Source: Carallia brachiata
Lineage: Eukaryota > Streptophyta > Magnoliopsida > Malpighiales > Rhizophoraceae
Direction: 5' to 3'
Assembly: GCA_021464245.1 (NCBI GenBank)
Contig: JADCRB010000026.1
Coordinates: 4,439,769 to 4,503,768, forward strand
DNA length: 64,000 nt
Below the pieces are notes generated by a model. The model saw only the letters and a program-made list of their open reading frames with translations. It searched no databases and was not told the origin of the DNA. Within the stretch, counting starts at the first letter, position 1. Each line of letters begins with the position of its first letter. Made by a program: the position numbers and the translations under genes. Below, one piece after another: positions 1 through 10,703 of this stretch.

Positions 1-2790
1 AGAGAAATCTTTATGGGAACATCAATGAGATCTTATAAGCAGATATACAGTAATATAATTTGTTAAATTTATAAAAAATATATTAATTTTTTTAAAAAAT
101 TAATTATTAAATATTATTAAATAAATTATTTATGTTCTACGTCTCTTTTATTATGTATGTTCATCGCAGGTAATATAAAATCCGACGGTGACCCGTAGTT
201 TTCCTGCAAGCAGTACAACTGTACAAGAATCTCTGCATGTGCAATGAAAAATGACTCTACTTGCCAGCCAGACAATCAAAAGTCTTGTCTCATTGACAGT
301 CAACTCTCCCTCATTTCACTGCATTTGACAGATCTACTCGGTTCCTTTGCACAAAATCCGAAATACAAAAATAGAAGCATATATGGTCCTAAATGTCCAA
401 AGAGAGAAAGCAGGGGGAATTTTTTTTTCTCCTAAAATTAGGAAAGTAAAAGAAATATTCATATAATTCACGGAAAAACAAATTTTATAGTGCCTAGAAA
501 AGTCACTAGATTTTGTTATAACTTTGAGAATTCCGACATGTTTTTAACCTACCAAATGTCTTGACATAATAAATTCACCCTGCAAGAGAAGTTTTGATCA
601 TTATTTAGTATGTGTCCCAACAGCCCATACAGGTCGCCATAGCTAAAATTTACAAGGGAAAGATAGGTGGGAGAAATTCTGACAATTATTTGATGGTATG
701 TTCCAACCACCTATACAGCCATAGTTTTTTTTAATTAAAAAAAAGTATAATAAATATGTTGGTCATTCTATATAAGGGGTTACACATTAATATTTTCATT
801 AGGTACACTATTAGAATCGTATGAGCTTATTTTACACCCGATTATAGTATCAAACAAGTTTAAAATTTAATATTGTGTTATCAATATAAATCCATTTTTA
901 TTTAGGGGCAACTAATAAAAAGAGAACTCAAACTAAGATGAATATAAAGAAAAACACATCAAATCATTATTAGGTTACTACCTCTCATAACCCATGCCAT
1001 AGCTAGAAACTAACTTTTCCTTCTATAATTTAGCAATTTAAATTACCCCTTCAACTTTTTTTTGGTACATATATAATAACTCTTTAAGTACAATTATATG
1101 GTCATGTCAAAAATAAAATAGACACAGAATTGTCACATTACAAACTGATTACCCTTCTTCTAAAATTATACATTTTTTTACGATAAAAATAGATAAAAAA
1201 AACTTTTATTTTTTTATTGTAGAAGAAAACATCAGGTTGCAAAAAAAAGTGCCGACTTTACGTCTTCCTTTTATCATGACTATGTGTATCTTTTCTCCAA
1301 CCATTTTTACATCCCAACACCATTGCCAATAACTCAAGCTGCTGCAAGTGTCTTCAATGAGCGAGTCTCTCGTTGCAGTTCCTGCAATTCATTGATTTGC
1401 ATGCATGTACTTGTTCATAACATCCATACGGACCATTCCTAATTGTTGTCGAAAGATTTTTTTTTCTGGTGCAGGAAAAGAAAATTTCCGAGGATTATTA
1501 ATTTGTTATTATTAATTATTGGGTGCTTCAAATAAATTGATTTATTCGGAATTGTCCGTATTAAGCCCGCACAGTTTGAATCTTCCATATGCCGTTAAGT
1601 CGATACGACTTCTCAGCCTCGAGGTCAACAATAAAAGAAGATCTTCCTGTAATGCTACCCGAACTATTATGTTATGATGTGTACATAATTTGGTTTCGTT
1701 CAAAATTTGAATATAGTCCAAGTCATGTGTAAATTATTTATGTATAATCTCGATTCCATATGAATTACCCAATTTCTTTGCATTAAAATGTGGGCCATGC
1801 CAAAAATCTATGACATTCAGGTCTGCCCGTTTGCGTGTCTTTCGTAGGCTAGCTTTATATTAGTTCTGGCCTGAAATCAGAACAATTTAAAACGAGAACA
1901 ATTCACGCCTCGAGTTTTAATCGAAATCCCCGATTAAATCTTTGAATCGCCGATTTGCCAGAAATTGCCCCCCTAGCCAGCGCAGAGCCCAGTCTCTTGG
2001 CTTAACGTGTTACTGTGTTAGGTGCTCATAACGTATGTGTCGGATTCAAATCAAATTATTTTGGATTTAAGGTTACTCGAATATTAGATATTTTGGGGTA
2101 CGTGTTCGTTGGATTTTGAATAAATTTGAGTTACGTGTTCTAGATTTATTGACTCTCAAATCGTTTACAATATTTTTAGTTTTAAATATATTAAATTTCA
2201 AGTCATTTAAATTTGAGATTTAAATCAATTGACTTATGTATTAATTGAATTATATATCAATTAGATTTTGAGTTATCTTAATTTTGAGTTATTTAAAATT
2301 TAAATATTTAAAATTTGAAGTACTCAAATTTACAGTCGTTTAGATTTAAATTATTCAAGTTTTGAGCCATTAATTTTTTTAATGATTACAGTTTGGACCA
2401 AATCAAATTTTGAGCGGGTCAAGTACGATTATTTGGATGGAATTAATTTTTATCACCTTTATTTACAATTTGCAAAAGGGTTTTATTACATAGCCCTATA
2501 TAAATACTAAATCAAATCTAAATATTGAGTGATTTGTACAATAAATAATATATTTTATGTAATTATAATTAAAAAAATATAAATAAAAAAATTAATAATA
2601 TTTTTTATATAATTTATTATTATTATAATTATATAAAATATATTACTTATTATATAAATTAAGAATATAAAACATATTTAACCACGAAACAGTATGGCAA
2701 CTAACAATTTCCGTTTACAAAATTCGCTTTGTTGTCCTTTTCAGCTATGTTTTTTTTTGAACCACTTTTCAGTCATGTTCATTACTTCAT
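1..2790. other. Intergenic AT-rich DNA, no gene seen
   Basis: No open frame here has protein-family character. The stretch is AT-rich. Around 2040-2460 it is built from many short degenerate repeats of a TTTGAGTTATTTAAATTT-like word. No tRNA or terminal-repeat element could be delimited apart from the small inverted repeat listed separately. Confidence 0.6.
2541..2652. repeat. AT-rich inverted repeat (fold-back)
   Basis: The left arm, starting near 2541, reads ATAAATAATATATTTTATG. The complement of the right arm, ending near 2652, reads almost the same (ATAATAAGTAATATATTTTA). Arms are about 28 bp around a roughly 55 bp A/T-only centre. It could be a decayed MITE, but low complexity makes chance pairing possible. 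Confidence 0.4.
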
Positions 2791-2794
2791 TTTT

Positions 2795-3935
2795 ATGACA
2801 AAACCTGACATATTGCGTGCGACCAAAAACGGGAACGGAAAATTTTAGTAAACGCGTACGAGTAAAAGCATAGTAAATATGCAATGATTAGAATTAATAA
2901 ATTTTAAAATATATATTAAATTTTAAAAATAAATAAATTATTATATATTATTAAATTAATTATATTTCTTTTATTTATTCACTTATACACATCCCTATAG
3001 TTAATTTCAAAGTGATTTCCAGAAGCTCACCCGCAGCACAATATGTACCAATTTTTCTCACCCGAATTTTGTGACATTTAATTTGGGGAAAAAGGCTTGT
3101 GGACAAACTTTTTGTCCACGTAATTTAAACAATTTGACAGGATAAAATTTTTAAATTTATGTTTTTAACTCATTTTTTTTGTCTTTTTATAATTTTAAGT
3201 AATTTTTATAAATTTAAAATTTATTTATCTAAATTATTTATCTAATTTATTTTTCATAAAACTAGACTTTTACGGTGTATTTGGAGTGGGAGAAAGGGTG
3301 GAAAAAGAGGGAAAAGAGAAAGAAAGTAGAGAGAAAATAAAATTATTTGGAGTGGTGGAGAAAATTGAGAGAAAGGAAATATGATGAAAGAAAAAATAAA
3401 TAATAATTTATAAGAAAAAAAATAGTAAAAAAATAAAATTATTTAAAATAATATAAAAAATTAAAAGAAAGGAAGTATGATAAAAGAAAAGATAAATAAT
3501 AATTTATAAAAAAATAAATAAAATTATTTAGAATGATATAAAATATTTTAAAAAATATATATATATATATAAAATAATAATATTTTTTTTTTTTTCATTC
3601 TTCTCTTTCTTTTTTTTCTTTTTTTTTTTTTTTTCTTGCAAAACAAAACGAGCCATTAATTTGGCCGGACTAGTGATTTAGTCAAGCGGCAGCCTTTTCT
3701 CCCCGTATTTTGCAGGGTCAGAGCAAAACTTTAATAATGTCGACAAAAATGTGAAGAGAAGCTTCCCTTTTGGACCGTTTACTTCAATTATTTTTAGCAA
3801 ATAATAAATCAAATATTCCGTTTTTCTCCGTCCACTTTCATTTATAAATAGGAAAAAGTTCTGTAACGCAGTTGAGCTTTACTTTTCTAGCAACTGCCAT
3901 ACGATACAATAATTGAGAGCCACTCTCCGGTCCCT
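2795..3935 (+). promoter_or_regulatory. Promoter region of WSD unit 1, interrupted by insertions
   Basis: Three blocks match the upstream region of the intact WSD unit 4: around 2797-2845 (TTTATGACAAAACCTGACAT), 3028-3072 (the ...TTTTTCTCACCCGAATTTT word) and 3685-3735 (GTCAAGCGGCAGCC). Between them lies sequence absent from unit 4. A TATAAATA box at 3843-3850 lies about 90 bp before the start codon at 3940. Confidence 0.6.
3270..3652. mobile_element. Putative non-autonomous DNA element or repeat insertion in WSD unit 1 promoter
   Basis: This segment separates two promoter blocks that are contiguous in WSD unit 4, so it is probably inserted. It contains about three degenerate copies of a module of roughly 80-100 bp (AAAATAAAATTATTT followed by GAAAGGAA and ATAATTTATAA). 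It begins near GGTGTATTTGGAGTGG and ends in a pyrimidine run followed by GCAAAACAAAACGAG. No clear target-site duplication was seen, so class and exact ends are uncertain. Confidence 0.4.
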
Positions 3936-3939
3936 GTAA

Positions 3940-6805
3940 ATGGGTTCCCGGGAGATTAGCACCGCCGACGATCCGGTGACGCCCGCCGGCCGGCTATTCC
4001 TCCGGCCGGAGTTGGACACCATCATTCACTGCGCACTCGGGGTGAAAAACCAAATGGAATTGAAACAATTAAGTCCATATTCAAGAACTCCCTCATGTTG
4101 AAGCATCCGAGGTTCAGTAGCCTCCTGGTTCGTGACAAGCATGGAGTGGAGCACTGGCGAAAAACGGAGGTCGACATCGACCGCCACGTCATTATAGTAG
4201 ACCCCACCACCACCACCACCGCCGGCGGCAACCATGATTCCGAGAGAATAGTTAACGACTATATAGCGGACTTAACAGTAAGTACTCCGCTCAGTAACGA
4301 TAAGCCCTTGTGGGAAGTCCACATCTTGATGGAGCAGAAGTGCGCCGTATTGAGGATCCATCACGCACTCGGGGATGGAATCTCGCTGATGTCGATGCTT
4401 CTGGCCAACTGCAGGAAAGCGGATGATCCGTCGGCGGTGCCGACGCTGGTCTCCGGGAACCGGAGTGATAGGAGGAGTGGAAGGAACTGGAGAGGGATCT
4501 TGTTGGAATTTTTAAAGATGATTTTTTCAGCTTTATTTTCTGCTTGGAGTTCGCTTTGAGAAGCTTGTGGGTTCGTGACCGGGAAACGGTGATAACCGGT
4601 GGTGCTGGGTTAGAGCTCTGGCCAAGGAAATTGGCCACTGCTAGGCTCTGGATTGAGGACATGAAGGCTGTCAAGAAGGCCGTTGCCGATGCGGTAAGTA
4701 CATGAATGATGAAACAGTTTAAAACAAAGTTTCGATCAAAATTAATTACCATTTAAACTAGTCTAATTCTGTTTGTTTCTTGAGTTTTCAAAAGTGAATT
4801 ATACATCAATTCATAGTTTTTTTTTTTTTTATGATGTCCATTAAGAGAAACGAATCTAAATTCATAAGTACTGCAGTGCTCCCGAGACTTATTTTCATCG
4901 ACTGATACATAGATTTTGTTCAGATTGGTTGTCCTGTCTCCAAAGTGCATTAATGTTTCATAAATGTGCATAGTAAGGTACATACTTGAGCATCAGTGGT
5001 TTAGATTGTGTGTGTCTTGATGGACATTTCCCCATTTGTGGAAATATCCGGTTGCCGGTCTATTCTTGCAGCCGCGTGATTTTGTGGGTGAGCGTTTTAA
5101 ATTAGGATACCATCCACCGTCAACAAGACAGGGATATCGTGTGGAAGGTTGTGCATTTATGCTAAACTTTTGTGGTGATCCAAAATTTTTTATTAGACCT
5201 TAACATCAACAATGGCTCTTAGCTTATGACTTTGTTCACTGGACCTGCCCTTAGTCGGGACTCCAAAATCTTGTCTTGATCTTGAAGCCTGCGTCTTCTG
5301 TACGCAAATTTTTTGTGCTTTCTAATAATGTTTTTGTAGTTGCATACGCAAGCGCACTAGTGGAAAATTCCGCTTGGTGTTTAATTGAGATTTGTCAATC
5401 TAATTGAAAAGTCTAAAGAACAATCGGGAAAATAGCAGTAAGTGACAAGCAGCCATGTCTACTTCCATTATGCAAATTTATGTCTTTTTCTTGTAGATAA
5501 GTTATGGTCTTCATTATAGCGCAATTATGCTTACCGTTGCCAAGTGGGAAGTTCAAGTTTGGATTTTCCAGTTACATTAATTGAGAAATTAGTTGGGAAT
5601 GCCCACGGTTTGCCATTGCTACTATGCAAATACTGATTCGACAATACTTGCAGATAGTTGATATCAATTGTTTTCTAATGATGCAGACGATCAACGATGT
5701 TCTTTTTGGGGTAATATCATCTGGGCTATCAAGGTATCTGGATCACCGAATGCCGAAAGGTAACTACCATCTTCAAGATGCTTGATAATGCATTTTCTAA
5801 CTGGCATCAAATGTCTCTAAGTTCAATCTCTCTTTTAGCTCTACAAGATGGCCATCGAATAACTGGAGTAGCCATGGTCAATTTAAGACAACAACCAGGT
5901 CTGCAGGTCAGCTATACTCTGCTTTAGTTACTTCTCCATGATTAAAAAAAATTGTGGATTGAAATTGGACATTTTTCTCGATAATATGGATGAAAAATAT
6001 GATTGGCATGTTCAGGATCTGCCGGAACTAATGAAAAGCAATTCGGGATCTCGGTGGGGGAACAAGTTTGGCATCATTCTCCTACCCATCTACTACCGCA
6101 AAGGTGTGGTTGATCCATTAGAACACGTGAAGAGTGCTAAGAAGATGATAGACAAGAAGAAACAAACATTAGAGGCTCACTTTTCTTACACAGTTGGGGA
6201 CTTAATAATGTCCTGGTTGGGTTCCAAGGCAAGACTCATTTTAATTTTAGCTTCTTAGAAACATAACTGATGAATGTGGGAGATTCTTACCTGAATCTGC
6301 TCCAGAATGTAATCATGGATCTAAATAAAATTGTGATACTGGATAAACATGTTGATGAACTGGTTGCACTTGATAACAATCCCATAGATAATTCAATATT
6401 CTCTGTATGGCAGGCTGCTTGCTGGCTAAATTACAGGGTGATTTGTAATACTACCTTTACAATGTCAAATTTGGTAGGGCCAAAAGAGGAGATTACCATA
6501 GGAGGCAATCCTATAACATTCCTGAGGGTCACTACATCTGCCATACCCCATGTAAGTAGAGTCTCTGAACTACTCAAAAGTTAAAAAATACTATATGTGA
6601 ACATTTTGCTAAACAACTGAAGTTTGTTTTGTTTTGTTGCTGGGGAATCTTATAGGCACTCACAATGCACATGGTGAGCTATGCTGGAAGAGCTGACATG
6701 CAGATCTCGGTGGCAAAAAATATGATCCCTGACCCAGAATTTCTGGCCCAGTGCTTTGAGGATGCTTTGCGTGAACTGAAGGAAGCAGCTGCATCATCTG
6801 CTTGA
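3940..6805 (+). pseudogene. WSD1-like wax ester synthase/diacylglycerol acyltransferase, unit 1 (frame-broken)
   Basis: The family joins fatty alcohols or diacylglycerol to acyl-CoA to make wax esters or triacylglycerol, usually at the ER. All six exons of the intact unit 4 are present: 3940-4693, 5687-5759, 5839-5906, 6016-6228, 6414-6551 and 6656-6805. The catalytic HHxxxDG motif (HHALGDG) and the NLVGPKEE motif of the C-terminal DUF1298 domain are kept. Exon 1 has two single-base losses relative to unit 4: near 4053-4075, which leads to an early stop, and near 4520-4530 inside a T-run. Intron 1 is about 990 bp, against about 120 bp in unit 4. Intron 4 starts with GC (AAG|GCAAGA). Either this is a young pseudogene or the two breaks are sequence errors; exons 2-6 look under constraint. 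Confidence 0.75.
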
Positions 6806-6879
6806 ATTCTTCAAAGAAAAGTCGCGTTTTTCCTTATTTTCTGATGATTAACTAATGTGTCGATTTATGAGAATGAAAT

Positions 6880-7500
6880 CAAACCCACTAATAATATAAC
6901 TACCATATTGAATATCATTGGGAATGACATCATTTGGATTTAGATTTAGGATGCAATTATTCATACTGAAATCGAGGTTATTGAGAAAAGAGTTCAAAAA
7001 GAATAAACGTAAAAATTGCTAAAAAATTTATTGAAAGACGTCAAATTAAATTTTTATATGTTTAATATGTAGTACTTATTAATTTTATTAATTTTATTCT
7101 TTTTAATGAATAAAATTTATTTGTGATTTTATTTCATATAAATTTATTTTTTTATTTTTTATTTTAAGTGAGTCTCATTCATTATATGATATAAGATTAT
7201 AAAAAAATTATACTCATTCAAAAATATGGATCAAATTAGAAATTTTTTTAATTTTATGTTTTATTGAGTTGTTTAGTTTTAAAGTTTACCTAATTCCCAT
7301 ACGTCGTCGTTTTCGGATAGTAACCAATTATTTGGAGCCATGAAGGCTAAGCATTTGACTGTTCAGTCGAAAACTCTCTCGGACCTCGACTTGCCGATCA
7401 GTGGTCGGAACAGCGTTGGGTCGACCTAGAACCAATCGTTTAGAGCAGGCCGGCTCAACGTTCAGCAAATACTTTAAAATTTGGGCCAAGAGAAGATTAG
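6880..7500. repeat. 3' flanking block of WSD unit 1, shared by units 3 and 4
   Basis: The block around 6945-7040 and the block around 7300-7495 (AACAGCGTTGGGTCGACC, GGGCCAAGAGAAGATTAG) recur downstream of unit 3 (16560-16700 and 16800-17025) and unit 4 (20700-20880 and 21235-21895). They mark the downstream part of the duplicated segment. No protein is encoded. Confidence 0.65.
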
Positions 7501-7919
7501 GCCTAATAACTAAATAAATTCTTCAATTAAATTACGATTACTATTCTAAGTTAATTAGAGGTACCAAAATTTAATCTAATCAGATAATTTAATTAAAATT
7601 ATATGAAGAATCCGTTATGTGAACCTGAAAAAAATGCGAAAAAAATGAGAAATTTTTTTTATATAATTGATTGATTTATTTGTATAATAACATGCTTAAT
7701 TTCTGTAATGAAAAAATAGATGAAAAAATATTTTTACTTTTTATTATAATAATTGAGTGTTTAGTTGCACAAATAAATCAATTAATTTTATAAACAAAAT
7801 TTCCCGACTTTTTGGCGTCATCTTTTTTCCGGTTCACCTAAAGTTTTCATTATATGAAACTCGATTTAACCAAATCGGTTTTGACTGAAAGTACCCGAAA
7901 CCCGAATATATTCCCTGGA

Positions 7920-8090
7920 AGACAACCAGTGCACCGGGGGGGTTCGCTGGTTAGTGTGGGCGGAGTAAGAATGAAGATAGGAGTGGTGGGGGGCTGGTGC
8001 ACAGAGGCCCTCATGCTACCACCTTCCCTCTTTGCCACGTCCATTAGATGTTTTCCGCGCATTGGTATTCATTTCTGTCTTTTTTTGTTT
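7920..8090 (+). repeat. Captured copy of the 5' flank of the downstream gene
   Basis: The words GAAGATAGGAGTGGTGGG, GTGCACAGAG, CCTCATGCTACCA, CTTCCCTCT and TTGCCACGTC, followed by TTGGTATTCATTTCT, match 22658-22770 in the same order. The latter lies just upstream of the gene at 23253. The copy shows that the duplicated segment once extended into that gene's 5' flank. From about 8090 onward the match is lost in AT-rich DNA. Confidence 0.65.
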
Positions 8091-8635
8091 TTTTCCCGTC
8101 AAACTGCTGAGTGGGACAAAAAAAAAAAAGAGCAATTATATTTAGAATATCTTATAGTAATATATAACATAAGCATATTTTATATGAATATTTACAATAT
8201 TACTATTAATTTTTTCTACATTGTATAAAATTATATTTGTAATATAAAATATATGTTAAAGACATATAAAAAGTTTTTTTTCGTTTCTATTAATGAGAGA
8301 GTGTCCAAAAAAAAAAAACTTTTTACATATAATTTTTACATATGTAAAAATACTTTTTACATATAAAATATGCTTTTTACATATAATATATTAAAAAATG
8401 TATTTTGCATAACTCAAAGGCATTAGGCTCCACCAATTAAAAGAAGATTTATATAATATGACTATATTTTAATTTAGTATCAATATAGTTATATATTTTA
8501 TTCAACGACATCTAATAATTTATTATTTTTTTTAATTTAGTCAATTAATGATTTATAACATTTTAATTTCATTTCAATCTCATGAAACCAAATATTTTCC
8601 TCAAAAAGAATACATTTAATGGTTTTTTTTTTTGT
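8091..8635. other. AT-rich spacer
   Basis: There is no gene. Around 8290-8400 the word TTTTTACATATAA repeats several times in both orientations. From about 8400 the DNA resembles the distal upstream blocks of units 3 and 4 (GGCATTAGGCTCCACCAATT, compare 13038 and 17607). Confidence 0.5.
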
Positions 8636-8795
8636 GCTTTCATGACAAAACCCGACAATTGCGTGCAAGCCAAAACGTGGAATCAGTGAACTTGTCCCTC
8701 AGAATAAGATTGAGAAATCACTTTATTGTGAGTACAAATTAAATTTCTCCCAAGAGAAATTGGACAATTTTGCAAAGCTGTCGAGATTTCCTGCG

Positions 8796-8970
8796 TAGGG
8801 GTTGGCGAGTTGGATTTCTCATGTGTATCGTGAGGGCATTCGCCATGCAGATTGGCTCTCTAAGCATGAGTTCTCCCTTCCGAATAAAGAAGTCATCTTC
8901 TATCAACCTTCTCAAGCAGCACTGGACATTTTAAGACAAGACATATTTGGGGTTGCATGACCTCGGGATG
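8796..8970 (+). mobile_element. LINE RNase H tail relic
   Basis: One frame reads WVSHVYREGIRHADWLSKHE and then continues with PSQAALDILRQDIFGVA. This matches the C-terminal end of plant LINE RNase H domains, where a histidine and an aspartate (H..N.xADWL) close the active site. The LINE fragment at 52 kb has the same layout (HIDREANRAADWL, then PPHRILAILSEDIIGV). The relic is inside the interrupted promoter of WSD unit 2. Confidence 0.55.
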
Positions 8971-8995
8971 TAAGCTAGCTCATTGTGTCTGATGA

Positions 8996-9640
8996 AGGTT
9001 GTCAGAACCGAATCGGTTATTGAACCGAAAAGCTGAGAGGTTTAAAGTTCAATCGGTTCGACTGGTAAAACCGCGGTAAAACCGGTATTTAATATTAAAT
9101 ATATAAAAATTAAGTTTTTATAAAGTTTATATAATTATATAAAATGTTATATTATATAAGAATGATAATAAATATTTAAAATAAAGTGTATTTTAAGAAT
9201 TATATTAATATTTACATACATTAAGGATATTACAATTAGTATATTTAACAAAATATAATTTATAAAAATTAATTGAAAAAAATAATATTTATAAATAGTG
9301 ATTAATATTAATTTTTAAATTTTAAAGATTAAATTAAAAATTTTAATTAATTGAGGACTAAATTAAAATTTTTAGTTAAAATTAGAGTTTTAATTATAAT
9401 TTAGATAAAGTTTTGGGTCAAATTATAATTTAAAATTTTTGGTTTAAATTGAACCGGTTCAATCGGTCCGATTTTTTGCCGATTTTTCCAGTTTTTGACC
9501 GATTTTTCCGATTTTTGACCGATTTTTTTCGGTCCGGTCCGAATTCCATTTTTAAGATTGAACCGGACCAATCTTAGGACCGATTCTCAATTTTTCTGAT
9601 TGAACCGATCAGTCTGGTCTGGTTTTCATATCATTGATTG
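8996..9640. mobile_element. Putative non-autonomous element rich in GAACCGGTT-type words
   Basis: The left edge (AGAACCGAATCGGTTATTG, TTCAATCGGTTCGACTGG) and the right edge (GATTGAACCGGACCAATC, GATTGAACCGATCAGTC) carry the same words in inverted orientation. The middle is AT-rich. A short tandem repeat of about 16 bp (GACCGATTTTTCCGATTTTT) lies at 9470-9530. The segment splits promoter blocks of WSD unit 2 that are joined in units 3 and 4. Superfamily is not determined. Confidence 0.45.
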
Positions 9641-10703
9641 TTACGGGGTCTTTAGTCTCTTCCTAATTGACAAAAAAAACAGAAATTGGACAATTTTTCT
9701 CACCCGATTCGATGGTTTGGGCTCTCTTGTCAAGCGGCAGACTTTTTCCTTCCCTATCTTGGAGGTCAGAGCAAAACGTAATTCACGCGGAGAAGTACAT
9801 CCGTGATTTTAATATAAAAATTTTTTTAAAAATATACGTAAAATTAAGATATAATTATTTATATATATATATTTAAAATTATAATTAATGAAGAAATATA
9901 TTTATATTTAAAAAATATGTATATCAATTAAAAATACACGATTTGATTTATAAGTCTTAAATTTTATTGTATCGTCAAATAAAAGTAACTGGATTCTAAA
10001 TACGACACACATAAACTATTATTATACGATATTCATTTCAAATTAAAATATAAGAACCGATTCATCCAAATTATCAATAACTTTTTAATAATTATTTGAA
10101 GTCTCTCATGCCAATTCAATAATTTTTAATTTTAAGTGGGGGCAAAAATTTTTTTTGAGTGGAGACAATATTTTAAATTTCATCTATATTATATAAAAAA
10201 AATTTTATTACTGGGGGCAATTGCCCCCACAATGATCAATGTGGCTCCGCACACTGGTCAGGGCTGATAGATACAACAGCAACAATCAACCTAAGACGCG
10301 CTGTATTAAGGCATTTTTATATACCAAAACAAACGTATTTTTTAAGGCGTTTGTTTTCTTTTTTTTTATTGGTTTTATTTTAATATAATTGACTCATAAT
10401 TTTATATAATATAAATTTATTTTATTATTCATATTCATTGTGTAATATAAAATAATAAATTATACACATAAAAAAAGTAAGTTAAATTAATTTATTTTTT
10501 TAAAATAAAAATTTTAAGTTTTTTTCCCCTGTTGCTGCTCTCTTTTAGTAGGAAAATATATCCTTTTCTCCGTGCACTTTCATTATAAATAGAGAACACA
10601 ATTATCTCCACTTTTCTAACAGTCGGAAAACTACAAGCGCTTCATTACACAACAAAACCATCTTTCCCTTTCCCGTAAATGAGAGCACCGCCGACGATCC
10701 ATG

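Larger units (their letters stand above)
8636..10703 (+). pseudogene. WSD unit 2: orphan promoter, leader and first codons only
   Basis: Promoter blocks shared with unit 4 occur at about 8640-8695 and 9685-9780 (CACCCGATTCGATGGTTTGG, GTCAAGCGGCAG). A leader at about 10540-10680 follows, with a TATAAATA box at 10584-10591 and the conserved words GCGCTTCATTACACAACAAAA and GTAAATGAGAGCACCGCCGACG. The counterpart of the ATGGGTTC start reads ATGAGAGC, with bases lost. Homology stops at about 10703, after the GACGATCC word. No acyltransferase body follows for 3.5 kb. Its promoter is interrupted by a LINE tail and a DNA-element-like insertion. It is a relic, but the TATA box is intact, so transcription into the following DNA is possible. 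Confidence 0.65.

Noticed and set aside
7854..8228. 124-codon frame downstream of WSD unit 1
   Set aside because: It is explained as the captured 5' flank of the 23.25 kb gene; it has no protein homology and ends in AT-rich DNA.
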